Source: Pseudoduganella armeniaca (GTDB lineage Bacteria > Pseudomonadota > Gammaproteobacteria > Burkholderiales > Burkholderiaceae_D). From it: a stretch of 64,000 bases of DNA. Made by a program: the position numbers and the translations under genes. Numbering within the stretch: the stretch's first letter is position 1; every line of letters begins with the position of its first letter. The notes under the pieces were generated by a model. It searched no databases and had not been told where the DNA came from. It saw only the letters and a program-made list of their open reading frames with translations. The stretch lies in the NCBI RefSeq assembly GCF_003028855.1, contig NZ_CP028324.1:930001-994000 (forward strand). Direction: 5' to 3'. Below, piece by piece: positions 44,060 to 54,606 of the stretch.

Positions 44060-44668
44060 TTACTGATGGTGTGCTGCCTTCTGCCGCTCGAACGCACGCG
44101 CGATCGTGGCTTCCTTTTCCTTGGCCTCGGCCAGGGAGGGCACGCCCAGCTCGCGCCGCAGCGAATCCGGCACCGCCGGATCGACCTCGGCCAACCTCGG
44201 CGGCAGATAGGAGCGGTGCGTTTCGTACTGGGTCGCGTAACGCTGCCGGCGCCCGACATTGATCAGGAATCGATCGAGACTGGCGGCAGCCAGCCACTTC
44301 GCCCGCGCCTCGCCCTTGCCGATCGCGATCACGCACAGGTCATGCGCCAGCAGGTAGTCGTCGGGCGTGTCGGCATGCTGGAGGATCATGGCCGCGTGAT
44401 AGAAGTCGGCGCCAGCGTGCAAGGCGTCCGCCGTCAGCAATTGTTTCACGCGCGCCTCGCGCCGCTCGTCCCGCACGCTGACCGTTTCCCAGTCGATCGA
44501 GGCGCCCCGTGGCACATTGCGGTTGGCCTGGTCGTCGGCAAACAACTGCGCCAGTTCGGCGTTCGCGGGCGAGGGACTCGCGGCAGGAACGTCCGCGGCA
44601 GCACAGGACAACGGCACCGCCACTGCCAGCGCGAGGATGGTATGGCGATACAAGCTTGCAAACCGCAT
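44060..44668 (-). CDS. Exported protein of unknown function
   Basis: The 202-residue protein has a signal peptide (MRFASLYRHTILALAVAVPL, cleavage near SCAAADV) and a helical, charged mature part with no recognised motif (DERREARVKQLLTADALHAG, AKEKEATIARAFERQKA). It lies between a convergent membrane protein and the phosphofructokinase gene. Coding is supported by the signal peptide and codon pattern; longer in-frame starts would lose the signal. Confidence 0.7.
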   Translation of the reverse strand: MRFASLYRHTILALAVAVPLSCAAADVPAASPSPANAELAQLFADDQANRNVPRGASIDWETVSVRDERREARVKQLLTADALHAGADFYHAAMILQHADTPDDYLLAHDLCVIAIGKGEARAKWLAAASLDRFLINVGRRQRYATQYETHRSYLPPRLAEVDPAVPDSLRRELGVPSLAEAKEKEATIARAFERQKAAHHQ

Positions 44669-44751
44669 GTTGTGCCCTGACGAATAGACAGACTTTATTG
44701 TAACTGCATGAGGTTGCGCGCGGCATCGGCGTTGACGAGGGTCTATCCCTG

Positions 44752-45966
44752 TCAGCGCTTGAGGATCTTCGCCACCGGCGCCGGCCGCAGCCGGAACGCA
44801 TCCGGCATGCCCGAGCCCAGCAGCGGGCGCAGGTAGAGGCGGAACGCATCTGTCACGTCCGTGCCGCTGGCGGCGATGAATTCGTCTTCCATCGTGCGGG
44901 TCTTGCCCGCCACGTCCGCCAGCGGCAGCAGGGCGTAATCGGCCGAGTAAAAGCCCGTGCGGCGGATCGCGACGGAGCCGTCGGCCTGGCCCCAAAGCGC
45001 GAACTGCACCGCTTTTTCACCCACCTCGCGCGCCTCGCGCTGGTCCACGTCGGAGACGCAGCCGATGAAGGAGCGCTGCAGGTAGCCGAACGTATCGCCG
45101 CGCACGCGTCTGATGCCCAGGCGCGCCTTGATCGCGTCGCACAGCAGATCCGCCAGCGCACCGGTGCCGGACAGCTGCACGTTGCCGTGTGCGTCCTGCT
45201 CCACTTCCTTGGCCAGCAAGGTCGCGATGGGCGCGCCGCTGGCGTCGTGGATGCCCTCCGAGACGGCGATGACGCAGCGGCCGAAGCGCTCGTAGGTCGC
45301 CTTGACGTCGGCCAGGAAGCGCTCCAGCTCGAACACGCGCTCGGGCAGGTAGATCAGGTGCGGACCGTCGTCGGGGAATTTCTTGCCCAGTGCGGAAGCG
45401 GCCGTCAGGAAGCCTGCGTGCCGGCCCATGACGACGCCGACGTAGACGCCGGGCAGCGACGCGTTGTCCAGGTTCGCGCCTGCGAACGCCTGCGCCACGA
45501 AGCGCGCGGCAGACGGGAAGCCCGGCGTGTGGTCGCTGCCCACCAGGTCGTTGTCGATCGTCTTGGGTATATGGATCGCCCGCAGCGGGTAGCCGGCCGC
45601 GCGCGCCTGCTCGCTGACGATGCGCACGGTGTCGGAGGAATCGTTGCCGCCGATGTAGAAGAAATGCTCGATCTCGTGCGCGCGCAGCACGTTGAAGATC
45701 TCGGCGCAGTATTTTTCGTCGGGCTTGTCGCGCGTGGAGCCCAGCGCCGACGACGGCGTGCCGGCCACCAGCTCCAGGTTATGACTGGTTTCCTGCGTCA
45801 GGTCGACGAACTCCTCGTCGACGATGCCGCGCACGCCATGCAGCGCACCGTATACGCGCGTGACGTCGCGAAAACGCCGCGCCTCCAGCGTGACGCCGAC
45901 CAGCGACTGGTTGATGACGGCGGTCGGCCCGCCTCCCTGTGCCACCAGAATCCTGCCAGAGCCCAT
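44752..45966 (-). CDS. pfp: 6-phosphofructokinase, pyrophosphate-dependent type
   Basis: The 404-residue enzyme phosphorylates fructose 6-phosphate. It has GGGPTAVINQSL at the N-terminus, the phosphoryl-donor loop GGNDSSDT and PKTIDNDLVGSD. In ATP enzymes these read GGDGS and PGTIDND; Asp in place of Gly and Lys in place of Gly are marks of PPi-dependent enzymes. The reaction is then reversible and spares ATP. It is not in an operon with other glycolytic genes. Confidence 0.87.
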   Translation of the reverse strand: MGSGRILVAQGGGPTAVINQSLVGVTLEARRFRDVTRVYGALHGVRGIVDEEFVDLTQETSHNLELVAGTPSSALGSTRDKPDEKYCAEIFNVLRAHEIEHFFYIGGNDSSDTVRIVSEQARAAGYPLRAIHIPKTIDNDLVGSDHTPGFPSAARFVAQAFAGANLDNASLPGVYVGVVMGRHAGFLTAASALGKKFPDDGPHLIYLPERVFELERFLADVKATYERFGRCVIAVSEGIHDASGAPIATLLAKEVEQDAHGNVQLSGTGALADLLCDAIKARLGIRRVRGDTFGYLQRSFIGCVSDVDQREAREVGEKAVQFALWGQADGSVAIRRTGFYSADYALLPLADVAGKTRTMEDEFIAASGTDVTDAFRLYLRPLLGSGMPDAFRLRPAPVAKILKR

Positions 45967-46106
45967 GCGCGTCTCCTCGTTGTCCGTGTCAGCCGAGCCT
46001 TCAGCTTACACCCGTTTGCGCCATCTTCATCGTTTCTTCATCGGCCGATCAGGGCCCCTTCATGGACCGGTCGCATGATGCTCCGATCCCAACGACCGGA
46101 GTTCCC

Positions 46107-48413
46107 ATGCCTTGCAAACTGAATGTGGCGGCGCTGGCCGCCCTGTCCCTGCTGTCCGCCTGCGGTGGCGGCGACCATCGTCCTCCCGACAAGCCGCGCC
46201 TGCACGCGTCCATCGCGCGCACATCGTTCGGCATTCCCCATATCCAGGCCGCCAACGAGGAGGGCCTGGGCTACGGCATCGGCTATGCCTATGCCGAGGA
46301 TAATTTCTGCCTGCTGGCCAGCGAGGTCGCCACCGTCAATGGCGAGCGTTCGCGCCATTTCGGCCCGGATGGTGCCACGTCCGACAATCCCGAGCTGGTC
46401 GTCAGCAACCTCGATTCCGACTTCTTCTTCCGCCAGTGGAACGACGACGAGAGTGTCGCCACCGCGTGGGCGGCGCAGCCGGCCGAAGTGCAGGCGCTGA
46501 TGCGCGGCTACGTGGCCGGCGTCAACCGCTACCTGGCGCAGCATGGCGCCGCCGGCCTGCCGCAGGCATGCCGCAACGGCAGCTGGGTGCGGCCGCTGAC
46601 GGAGCGCGACGTGATCCGGCTGATGCGGCGCATCACGATGACCACCACGGCCTGGATCGGCGATATCGCGACGACCCAGCCGCCCGGCGCGGCCTCGGCC
46701 ACGCGCGCGCCGGCACGCAAGCGGCTGGCGCCGCGCATCACAGCCAGCAATGCGGTGGCCGTGGGCGCCGACGCCAGCGCCCACGGCGGTGGCCTGCTGC
46801 TGGGCCAGCCGCACCTGCCGTGGGACGAGGCGCAGCGCTTCTATCAACTGCACCTGACGATCCCGGGCAAGATGGACGTGATGGGCGCCACCTTGCCCGG
46901 CCTGCCGGCCGTGGCGATCGGTTTCACGCCGCAATTCGCCTGGACCCACACGACCGACACCGCGGCGCACGCCACCGTGTATGCGCTCAAGCTCGACCCG
47001 GCCGATCCGACCCGCTATCTGGTCGATGGCCAGTCACGCCCGCTGCGGCGCCGTACCATCAGCGTGCCGGTCAAGCTGGCCGACGGCAGCCTGGGCACGC
47101 GCAGCCGCACCTTGTACAGCACGGAAGATGGCCCCCTGATCAGCTCCGGCGAGACGCTGGCGTGGACCGGCACGACCGCCTACGTGCTGCGCGACGCCAA
47201 CGCCGTCAACCACCGCGCCGTGGCGCAGTGGTACCGCATGAACGTGGCGCGCTCGCTGGCCGAACTAAAGGAAGCCAACCTGCAACTGGCCGGCAATCCC
47301 TGGAACAACACGATTGCCGTTGACCGCGCCGGCACCACGCTGATGATGGACGTGACGCCGGTCGCCAACCTTCCCGACGACGTGCTGGCAGGCTGCCTCG
47401 TGCCTGAACTGGCGCACCTGGCGGACGGCGGCCTGTTCGTGCTGGACGGCAGCCGGGCCGCCTGCGCCTGGCGCGACGAACCCGGCGCGCCGCAGGCGGG
47501 CACCGTGCCGACGCGCCGGCTACCGCTGCTGGAGCGGCGCGACTACGTGCAGAACGCCAACGACAGCGCCTGGCTGAGCAACCCGGCCGCGCCGCTGACG
47601 GGCTTTTCGCCGCTGGTCTCGCGCGACGGCGTGCCGCAGGGCGCCCGCACCCGGCTGGCGTTGACGGCACTGCAGGCGCGGCTGCGCGACAGCAAGCTTA
47701 CGGCGGACGACTTGCGCGCCATGGCGCTGGACGACAAGGTCTACCTGGCGGAACTCGTGTTACCCGACGTACGCGCCTGGTGCGGCACGGCGGCCGTGAC
47801 GGCGGCGTTGCGCAGCGGGTGCGCGGCGCTGTCGTCATGGTCGGGCGACGCCGGCTACGACGCCAACGCGGGCCTGCCGTATCTCGCGGCGATGCTGGGC
47901 GAGGGGCCCGCGCAGGAGAGCGCCTGGCTGGTGCCGTTCGACCCGCGTGACCCCGTCAACACCCCGCGCGCCCTGAACTACCGCGATGCGGACGTGGCGC
48001 AAGCGCTGGCCGCGAGCCTGACACGCAAGGTGCGCGAATTCGACGCCGCCGGCATCGCGGCCAATGCGAAACTGGGCGACTTCCAGGTCAGCCGGCGCGG
48101 CGGCACCACGCTGCCGATCCACGGTGGCCCGGGCGAGCTGGGCATCTTCAACACGATCGACGTGGCCGATGAGGCGCGCGGCGGGCGCTTCGAGGTCACC
48201 GGTGGCACCAGCTACGTGCAGGTAGTGGAACTGGGCGGCGGCGGCCCGCGCGCGCAGGCGCTGCTGGCCTATTCGCAGTCGAGCGATCCGGCCTCGCCGC
48301 ACCACCTGGACCAGACCCGGCGCTTCGCCCAGCGCCAGTGGGTGACGCTGCCGTTCACGGCGGCGGAGATCGCCGCCGATCCCGCGCTGCGCCGGCAGGA
48401 ACTCAAGGAGTAG
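46107..48413 (+). CDS. Penicillin acylase-family N-terminal nucleophile hydrolase, lipoprotein
   Basis: The 768-residue protein has a lipoprotein signal (lipobox LLSACGGG) and the Ntn-hydrolase plan of penicillin G acylase/acyl-homoserine lactone acylase/PvdQ: small alpha chain, linker peptide, and a beta chain beginning at the autocatalytic nucleophile S214 (ITASNAVAVG). The DAHGGGLLLGQPHLPW-type substrate loop and NPWNNTIAVD follow. It hydrolyses amide bonds in the envelope; substrate could be a quorum signal, a beta-lactam or another acyl amide. The ATG at 46107 has GGAG upstream. Confidence 0.85.
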   Translation: MPCKLNVAALAALSLLSACGGGDHRPPDKPRLHASIARTSFGIPHIQAANEEGLGYGIGYAYAEDNFCLLASEVATVNGERSRHFGPDGATSDNPELVVSNLDSDFFFRQWNDDESVATAWAAQPAEVQALMRGYVAGVNRYLAQHGAAGLPQACRNGSWVRPLTERDVIRLMRRITMTTTAWIGDIATTQPPGAASATRAPARKRLAPRITASNAVAVGADASAHGGGLLLGQPHLPWDEAQRFYQLHLTIPGKMDVMGATLPGLPAVAIGFTPQFAWTHTTDTAAHATVYALKLDPADPTRYLVDGQSRPLRRRTISVPVKLADGSLGTRSRTLYSTEDGPLISSGETLAWTGTTAYVLRDANAVNHRAVAQWYRMNVARSLAELKEANLQLAGNPWNNTIAVDRAGTTLMMDVTPVANLPDDVLAGCLVPELAHLADGGLFVLDGSRAACAWRDEPGAPQAGTVPTRRLPLLERRDYVQNANDSAWLSNPAAPLTGFSPLVSRDGVPQGARTRLALTALQARLRDSKLTADDLRAMALDDKVYLAELVLPDVRAWCGTAAVTAALRSGCAALSSWSGDAGYDANAGLPYLAAMLGEGPAQESAWLVPFDPRDPVNTPRALNYRDADVAQALAASLTRKVREFDAAGIAANAKLGDFQVSRRGGTTLPIHGGPGELGIFNTIDVADEARGGRFEVTGGTSYVQVVELGGGGPRAQALLAYSQSSDPASPHHLDQTRRFAQRQWVTLPFTAAEIAADPALRRQELKE

Positions 48414-50439
48414 GGGCCTTGCGGCCGGGACCGATGTGGCGGTCGAGGAAGCGCTCCACCCGGGTCCAGAAGTCGATGCGGTTCTTCGGCAGCGACCAGC
48501 CGTGGCCCTCGTCGTCGTACTCGATCCACTCGACGTCCTTGTTGCCGGCCTTGACGGCATCGCGGAAGCGGGTGCCGTGGATCAGCGGCACGCGTTCGTC
48601 GGCGCCGCCGTAGGCCAGCAGCAGCGGCTGGCGGATGCGCGCCGCCTGCAGCAGCGGCGAGGTGGCCTTCAGCTGGTCGGCATCCTTGACCGGGTCGCCG
48701 ATCAGCTGCGGCATGCCGTACTGCTTGAATTCTTCCGGCACGTCCGACGCGTAGCGCCAGTGGCCGGTGTACATCAGGTTGATGTCCGTGACGCCGGCCC
48801 ACTCGACGCCGCAGCGGTACAGGTCGGGGTCGCGGATCAGTCCCATCAGGGTGGCATAGCCGCCGTAGCTGGCGCCGGCGATGCAGACGCGTGCCGGGTC
48901 GGCGTAGCCCTGGGCGATGGCCCAGCGGGTGCCGTCGGCGATATCGTCCTGCATCGCCAGGCCCCATTGTTTCAGGCCGCGCGTGAAGTGCTGGCGGCCG
49001 TAGCCCGTGCTGCCGCGGAACTCGGGCTCCAGCACGGCGTAGCCGCGCGAGGCCAGGAACTGCACCTCCGGGTCCCAGCGCCAGTAGGCACCGCGCACAT
49101 ACGGCCCGCCATGCACCAGCACGACCAGCGGCAGGTTTTTCGGCACCGGCGCCACGCCGGGCTGGTTGGCGGCGACGCCCGGCGGCAAGGTCAGCATCGC
49201 CGGGATCTTCAGGCCGTCGCGCGCCGTGTAGGTGACGAAGCTCTGGTGGCCCATCGCCTTGGCCTGGATATCCTTGCGGGCCTGGCCGACGAAATCCAGC
49301 TTGCGCGTGGCCGTGTCGTAGATGAAGTAGACGCTCGGCTGCACGTCGGAATACGCCGTGACGAGCACGTGCGGCGTTTCCGGCCGGCGCGGCACGCTGA
49401 TCAGGTTGACGGTGCCGGGCAGCTTGGCGTCGACGTCCGCCTGGATCGCCTTGAACGCCGGGTCGAACCACGCCGTGTCGAGCGCGTCGCCCTGGTAGCG
49501 CACGCCCAGCAGGCGGGTGGCATCGGCGACCAGGTGGCCGGTAAAGTCGAAGCCATCCACGCGCAGCACGGGCGTGGTGCCGAGCGTGCCGGTGCGCAGG
49601 TCCACCTTGTAGATCGCGGCCTGGTCGGCGCCCTGCCAGGCACGCGCGTACAGCGTGCCGTCCGGCCCGAAGCCCAGCGGCTCGAAGGCGTCGTGGTCGG
49701 TCACGTAGGCGTCGAACGTCGTCAGCACGCGCCATTTGTCGGTGGCGCGGTCGCGCAGCCAGATCGACACCTTGCCCTTGTCGCGCGACTTGGCCAGGCG
49801 CGGCTCGCCATCGTTGTCCAGCATCCAGCCGATCGGCGTGAACGGTACGTTGACGTGGCTGGTCGCGCCGGTCGCCACGTTCAGGCGCAGCAGGTCGACC
49901 GAGCGGATGGCGTGGCCGGCAAAGCCGATGTCGCGCACGTACACGTAGTCGGAATCCTGCTTGCCCGTCTCGTCCATCATGTAGGTGTGCCAGGGCAGCA
50001 TGTCCTGGCGGCTGCCGTCGCGGATGAAGTAGCCGCGCCGTTCGGCCAGCTGGCGGAACTTGGTACCGTCGTGCCGCACCGTGTACAAGCCCGGCGCGAA
50101 TTCCATGGCGCCGGAGGCGATCTGCTTGTCGGTGCTGTCGAACAGCAGGCGTTCGTCGTTGACCCATTGGACGGTACCGATGTCGGCATCGGCAAAACCC
50201 GCCACCACCCGGGCCGATTTATCGGACAGGTCGACCACGGCCAGCGCGTCGCGTCCCGTTTTGCCCTCCACTTTCGCGGCCAGGTAGCGCCCGCTGGGCG
50301 ACAGCACGCCGCCGGTGAAGGCGGGGTTGGAGAAGAAAGCGGCGGCGGGCGGCGGTGCGGTCTGCACGGTTTGCGCCACCGCGCCGGTGGTCAGGAAGGC
50401 GCACAGCAGGCTGGCGCAAAGAAGGGAAACGGCTCGCAT
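48403..50439 (-). CDS. S9 family prolyl oligopeptidase-like peptidase, secreted
   Basis: The 678-residue protein has a signal peptide (to about residue 25), a beta-propeller N-terminal part and an alpha/beta-hydrolase C-terminal domain with GASYGGYATLMG (nucleophile Ser), AYGGADERVP (Asp) and DDEGHGWSLPKN (His). It would cleave short peptides, probably in the periplasm, as an acylaminoacyl/dipeptidyl-peptidase-like enzyme. It is convergent with the acylase gene and their ends overlap by 11 bases. Confidence 0.9.
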   Translation of the reverse strand: MRAVSLLCASLLCAFLTTGAVAQTVQTAPPPAAAFFSNPAFTGGVLSPSGRYLAAKVEGKTGRDALAVVDLSDKSARVVAGFADADIGTVQWVNDERLLFDSTDKQIASGAMEFAPGLYTVRHDGTKFRQLAERRGYFIRDGSRQDMLPWHTYMMDETGKQDSDYVYVRDIGFAGHAIRSVDLLRLNVATGATSHVNVPFTPIGWMLDNDGEPRLAKSRDKGKVSIWLRDRATDKWRVLTTFDAYVTDHDAFEPLGFGPDGTLYARAWQGADQAAIYKVDLRTGTLGTTPVLRVDGFDFTGHLVADATRLLGVRYQGDALDTAWFDPAFKAIQADVDAKLPGTVNLISVPRRPETPHVLVTAYSDVQPSVYFIYDTATRKLDFVGQARKDIQAKAMGHQSFVTYTARDGLKIPAMLTLPPGVAANQPGVAPVPKNLPLVVLVHGGPYVRGAYWRWDPEVQFLASRGYAVLEPEFRGSTGYGRQHFTRGLKQWGLAMQDDIADGTRWAIAQGYADPARVCIAGASYGGYATLMGLIRDPDLYRCGVEWAGVTDINLMYTGHWRYASDVPEEFKQYGMPQLIGDPVKDADQLKATSPLLQAARIRQPLLLAYGGADERVPLIHGTRFRDAVKAGNKDVEWIEYDDEGHGWSLPKNRIDFWTRVERFLDRHIGPGRKAPTP

Positions 50440-50585
50440 CAGGATGGCAATCAAAGAGTGGGCGCACAAGTTATCACATTTGCCACTCGGAATTTCTCAC
50501 CGATTGTCACGCCAGGGACGGCGCGTTGTCGGCGCGCGACGTTGCGGCTACACTGCGCCCGTCTCCCCACGTTTGAAAGCCGACC

Positions 50586-50795
50586 ATGAATACGATGCCC
50601 ACTCTCGCGCTGCTGTGCGCCAGCGCCATCCTGACCGTCGCCTGCAGCGGCAAGGTCGATCCGCAACTGACGGCCGACCAGATGACCCTGAGCGACGCCA
50701 CCTGCGCCCAGGGCGAAGTCGACAAGATCGCCGACGAAGCCGTGCGCAAGGCCTTCGCGGCCCGCTGCGCGCGGCGCGTCACGGCCGCGCAGTAA
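50586..50795 (+). CDS. Small putative lipoprotein of unknown function
   Basis: The 69-residue protein has a signal with lipobox (LTVACSG) and a short helical mature part with two further cysteines (DATCAQGEV and ARCARRV) that could form a disulfide. It is divergent from the S9 peptidase and convergent with the symporter operon. Family not recognised; size and lipobox resemble small envelope lipoproteins. Confidence 0.65.
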   Translation: MNTMPTLALLCASAILTVACSGKVDPQLTADQMTLSDATCAQGEVDKIADEAVRKAFAARCARRVTAAQ

Positions 50796-50810
50796 GGCTG
50801 TCAAAAGCCG

Positions 50811-52870
50811 TTAGCGCGCCGCGTCCTCGGGCCGGCGCACATGCTCGACGAAGGCGCGGCTGTGCGCGTCCGGCGCGGGCGTCAGCAGGCTGACGAGCAC
50901 CAGCGCGGCCAGGCCGGCGGGCACGCCGAACACGCCGGCGGAAATCGGCGCGATGTGGAACCATTGCGCCGCCGCGTCGCCGCCCAGCACCGGGTTGGTA
51001 TGCAGCATGTAGAACTGGCAGACCGCGAACCCGGTCGCCATGCCGGCCAGCGCGCCGTACTGGTTGGCGCGGCGCCAGAACACGCCCACGACCAGCGCCG
51101 GAAACAGGGTGGATGCGGCCAGCGAGAACGCGGCCCCGACCAGCGACAGGATGTCGCCCGGCTTGGTCGATGCCGAATACGCCGCCACGAAGGCCACCCC
51201 CAGCAGGATCAGTTTCGAGATCGTCACGCGCTTCTGCGTCGAGGCCTTCGGGTCGACGATGCGGTACCACACGTCGTGCGACAGCGCGTTCGAGATCGCC
51301 AGCAGCAGGCCGTCCGCCGTGGACAGCGCGGCGGCCAGGCCGCCGGCCGCCACCAGGCCGGAGATCACGTAGGGCAGGCCGGCGATTTCCGGCGTGGCCA
51401 GCACCAGCACGTCGCCGTCGATGACGATTTCGGCCAACTGCACGATGCCGTCGCCGTTGATGTCGGTGATGCTGATCAGCGGGTTGGCGCGGTCCACGTT
51501 GGCCCAGTACGACACCCAGGTGGGCAGGTGGGCGAAGTCGCTGCCGACCAGCGCCGTGTAGACGTCGTATTTGACCAGCACCGCCAGCGCGGGAATCGTC
51601 AGGTAGATCAGCAGGATGAAGAACAGCGTCCAGAACACCGAGCGGCGCGTCTCGTCCACCGATGGCGTGGTGTAGGAGCGCATCAGCACGTGCGGCAGGG
51701 CGGCCGTGCCCAGCATCATGCAGAACGCCAGCGCGAGGAAGTTGTTGCGCTTGATGTCCGAGGCCTCGCGCGTGGGGCCGGGGAACGGCGCGGCGTGCGG
51801 CGTGATGGGGCGGGCGCGGGCCAGGTTCTCGTCGCGCCGGGCAGTCCAGGCGGCGACCGCGTCGTCGGCGTTTTTGGGATACCCGATCAGCGCCCGTTCG
51901 GCGCTGCGGATCTCCAGCAGCGAGGCATTGCGCAGCCTTACCTTGTCCAGCTCGTGCTGCAGCTTGGCGCGGCCGGTTTCCCAGGTGCCGGGCAGGCCGT
52001 CCAGGCGGCGCTGGTAGTCGGCGGCGCGCTGGCGGAATACAGCGCGCACCTGCGCTTCCTTGTCGTCCGCCATCAGCGCCGCCTCGCGCGCGCTCAGTTG
52101 CGGCAGCAGCTTGCCGTAGGCGACCTGCGGCATCGGATTGCCGCTGTGCTTGGCGGACAGCCACATGGCCGGGATCAGGAAGGCGGCCAGGATGATGATG
52201 TATTGCGCCACCTGGGTCCAGGTGATGGCGCGCATGCCGCCCAGGAAGGAGCAGACCAGGATGCTGGCCAGGCCCAGGAAGATGCCGACCGAGAAATCGA
52301 CACCGGTGAAGCGCGAGGCGATCAGGCCGACCGCATAGATCTGCGCGACCACGTACGTAAACGAGATCACGATGGTGGCGGCCACGGCGCACAGCCGCAC
52401 GGCGCGCCCGCCCGGGCGCCGCCATAGCGGGCGGCCAGGAAGTCGGGGATCGTGTACTGGCCGAACTTGCGCAGGTAGGGGGCGATCAAGAGCGCCACCA
52501 GGCAGTAGCCGCCGGTCCAGCCCATCACGTAGGCCAGGCCGTCGAAGCCGTGCAGGTACAGGCCGCCGGCCAGGCTGATGAAGCTGGCCGCCGAGATCCA
52601 GTCGGCCGCCGTGGCCATGCCGTTGTACAGGGCCGGCACGCGCCGCCCGGCCACGTAGTATTCCGAGACCTTCGAGGTGCGGCTGACCAGGCCGATGGAG
52701 GCGTACAGCACGATGGTGGCGAACATGAACATGTAGCCGATCCACACGCGCGGCATGCCTTCCTTTTCCAAGGTGGCCAGCGCTACCAGGAAGGCGGCGA
52801 AGGCCAGCGTGAAGTAGCTGTAGTAACGCGTCAGGCGCTGGAAGAAGGTACGCGGGGCGGGACGGGTCAC
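50811..52870 (-). pseudogene. Sodium:solute symporter (ActP-like, VC_2705 subfamily) with a frameshift
   Basis: The first about 150 residues (MTRPAPRTFFQRLTRYYSYF to IPDFLAARYGG) read in one frame, and the rest, from RAVRLCAVAATIVISFTYVV to the C-terminus, in another. The break lies in a GC-only run near 52400-52430, and one missing base would restore a normal protein of about 685 residues. The large insert with coiled-coil character (about residues 220-330) is typical of this subfamily of acetate/short-carboxylate symporters. The frames are otherwise intact, so it is either a recent mutation or a sequence error. It is the last gene of a four-gene overlapping operon. Confidence 0.85.
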
Positions 52871-53109
52871 GCGCGCTCCCGGTACTGGCGGTCGAGCCGG
52901 CGCATGCGCCAGGCGTAGATGCCGATCAGGGCGAGATACACCAGCGAGGCGCCCTGCGCGGCCAGGTAGAACGACAGCGGCCAGCCGAAGATCGTCAGGC
53001 CGGCCAGCTCGCGCGCGAAGAACACGGCCAGGAAGCCCGTCAGCAGCCAGGCCAGCAGCAAAACGGCGGTCAGGCGACGCGTGGCGCGCCAGTGGTGGGC
53101 GTTATCCAA
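52867..53109 (-). CDS. DUF4212 small subunit of the sodium:solute symporter
   Basis: The 80-residue protein has two transmembrane helices (LTAVLLLAWLLTGFLAVFF and FYLAAQGASLVYLALIGIYAW) and matches the DUF4212 family that is always found just before this symporter type. The start is TTG at 53109, supported by GGAG 9-10 bases upstream and by overlap of 8 bases with the kinase stop. Its own stop overlaps the symporter start by 4 bases. Confidence 0.85.
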   Translation of the reverse strand: MDNAHHWRATRRLTAVLLLAWLLTGFLAVFFARELAGLTIFGWPLSFYLAAQGASLVYLALIGIYAWRMRRLDRQYRERA

Positions 53110-54606
53110 AATACGGGGTCTCCTCGTCGGGCGGCGTCGCCTGGGGGCGGGGCGGGAACGTCAGGCGGAACAGGCTGCCCGGGTATTTCGGCTGCGGGGC
53201 GCGCGGGTTGCTGAAGATGTCGATCTCGGCGCCGTGCTGCTGGGCGATCTCGCGCACAATGGCCAGGCCGAGGCCGCTGCCTTCGACATTGCTGCCGAGG
53301 ATGCGGTAGAAGCGTTCGAACACGTGCAGCCGCTCGGCGGGCGGGATGCCGGGGCCGGTGTCCTCCACCTCCAGGATGGCCGCCTCGGCGCCGGCGCGCA
53401 CGCGCACCGTCACGCTGCCCTCCGGCGGCGTGTAGCGCAGCGCATTGTCGATCAGGTTGTTCAGCAGCTCGCGCAGCATGACGGCGTTGCCGTCGATTTC
53501 GACGTGCTGGTCGGGGCCCTCGAAGCCCAGGTCGATGCGGTGGTTGAACGAGGCCGGGACCCAGTCGCGCACGGCGTTGCGGGCGATCTCGGCCAGGTCG
53601 AGCGGCGCCAGCGCGGTGCCGGCCTGCGGCTGGTTTTCCGCCCGCGCCAATGTCAGCAGCTGGTTGACGAGGCGGGTGGCCGCCTCCGAACTTTTCGCCA
53701 ACTGCTCCAGCGAGCGGTGGATCTCCTGCTGGTCGGTCTGGCGCAGCGCCAGTTCGGACTGCGTGCGCATGCCGGCCAGCGGCGTCTTCATCTGGTGCGC
53801 CGCGTCGGCGATGAAGCGCTTCTGCATGTCGATCGACTGCGCCAGGCGCGCCAGCATCTCGTTGAGCGAACGCACCAGCGGCGCGATTTCCTCCGGCACC
53901 TGGTTCGGCGCGATGGGCGACAGGTCGTCGGACGGACGCGCGCGGATGCGCTCCTGCAGCTCGGCCAGCGGCAGCAGCCCGCGCGACAGGGCGAACCACA
54001 CCAGCGCCAGCACCACGGGCAGGATGATGAACTGCGGCAGGATCACGCCCTTGATGATCTCGTTGGCCAGCTTGGCGCGCTTTTCCAGCGTTTCCGCCAC
54101 CTGCACCAGCGCCAGGCGCGGCGGGCGTTCGTTGTTCTCTTCCAGGTTGACGTAGGTGTAGGCCACCCGGATCGGCGTGCCGTGCAGGTTATCGCCGCGG
54201 AAGTGCACGGTGCCGGCGGGCGCGGCGTCGTCCTCCGCCTGCGGTTCGGGGCGCGGCAGGTCACGGTCGCCGTCCACGTAGCCGCCCTGCGGCCCCAGGA
54301 TCTGGAAGTAGATGCTGTCGATATCGTCGGCGCGCAGGATGTCGCGCGCGGAGCCGGGCAGTCGCTGCACCAGCGAACCGTTGACGTCGCGCACCTGCTG
54401 CGCCAGCACGGTGACGGAATCCTCCAGCGCGTGGTCGAACGGCTGATTGGCGATCGACTTCGCCACCAGGTACGTGATGGCGATGCTCATCGGCCACAGC
54501 AGCAGCAACGGGGCCAGCATCCAGTCGAGGATCTCGCCGAACAGCGAATGCTGGATCTCGCCTTCCTCTTCGGGCGTGGCTTGCCAGGACTGGTCGGCTT
54601 CCGTGC

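Noticed and set aside
52395..52435. Programmed ribosomal frameshifting in the symporter.
   Set aside because: No canonical slippery heptamer or downstream pseudoknot was recognised, and relatives of this family are single-frame proteins.
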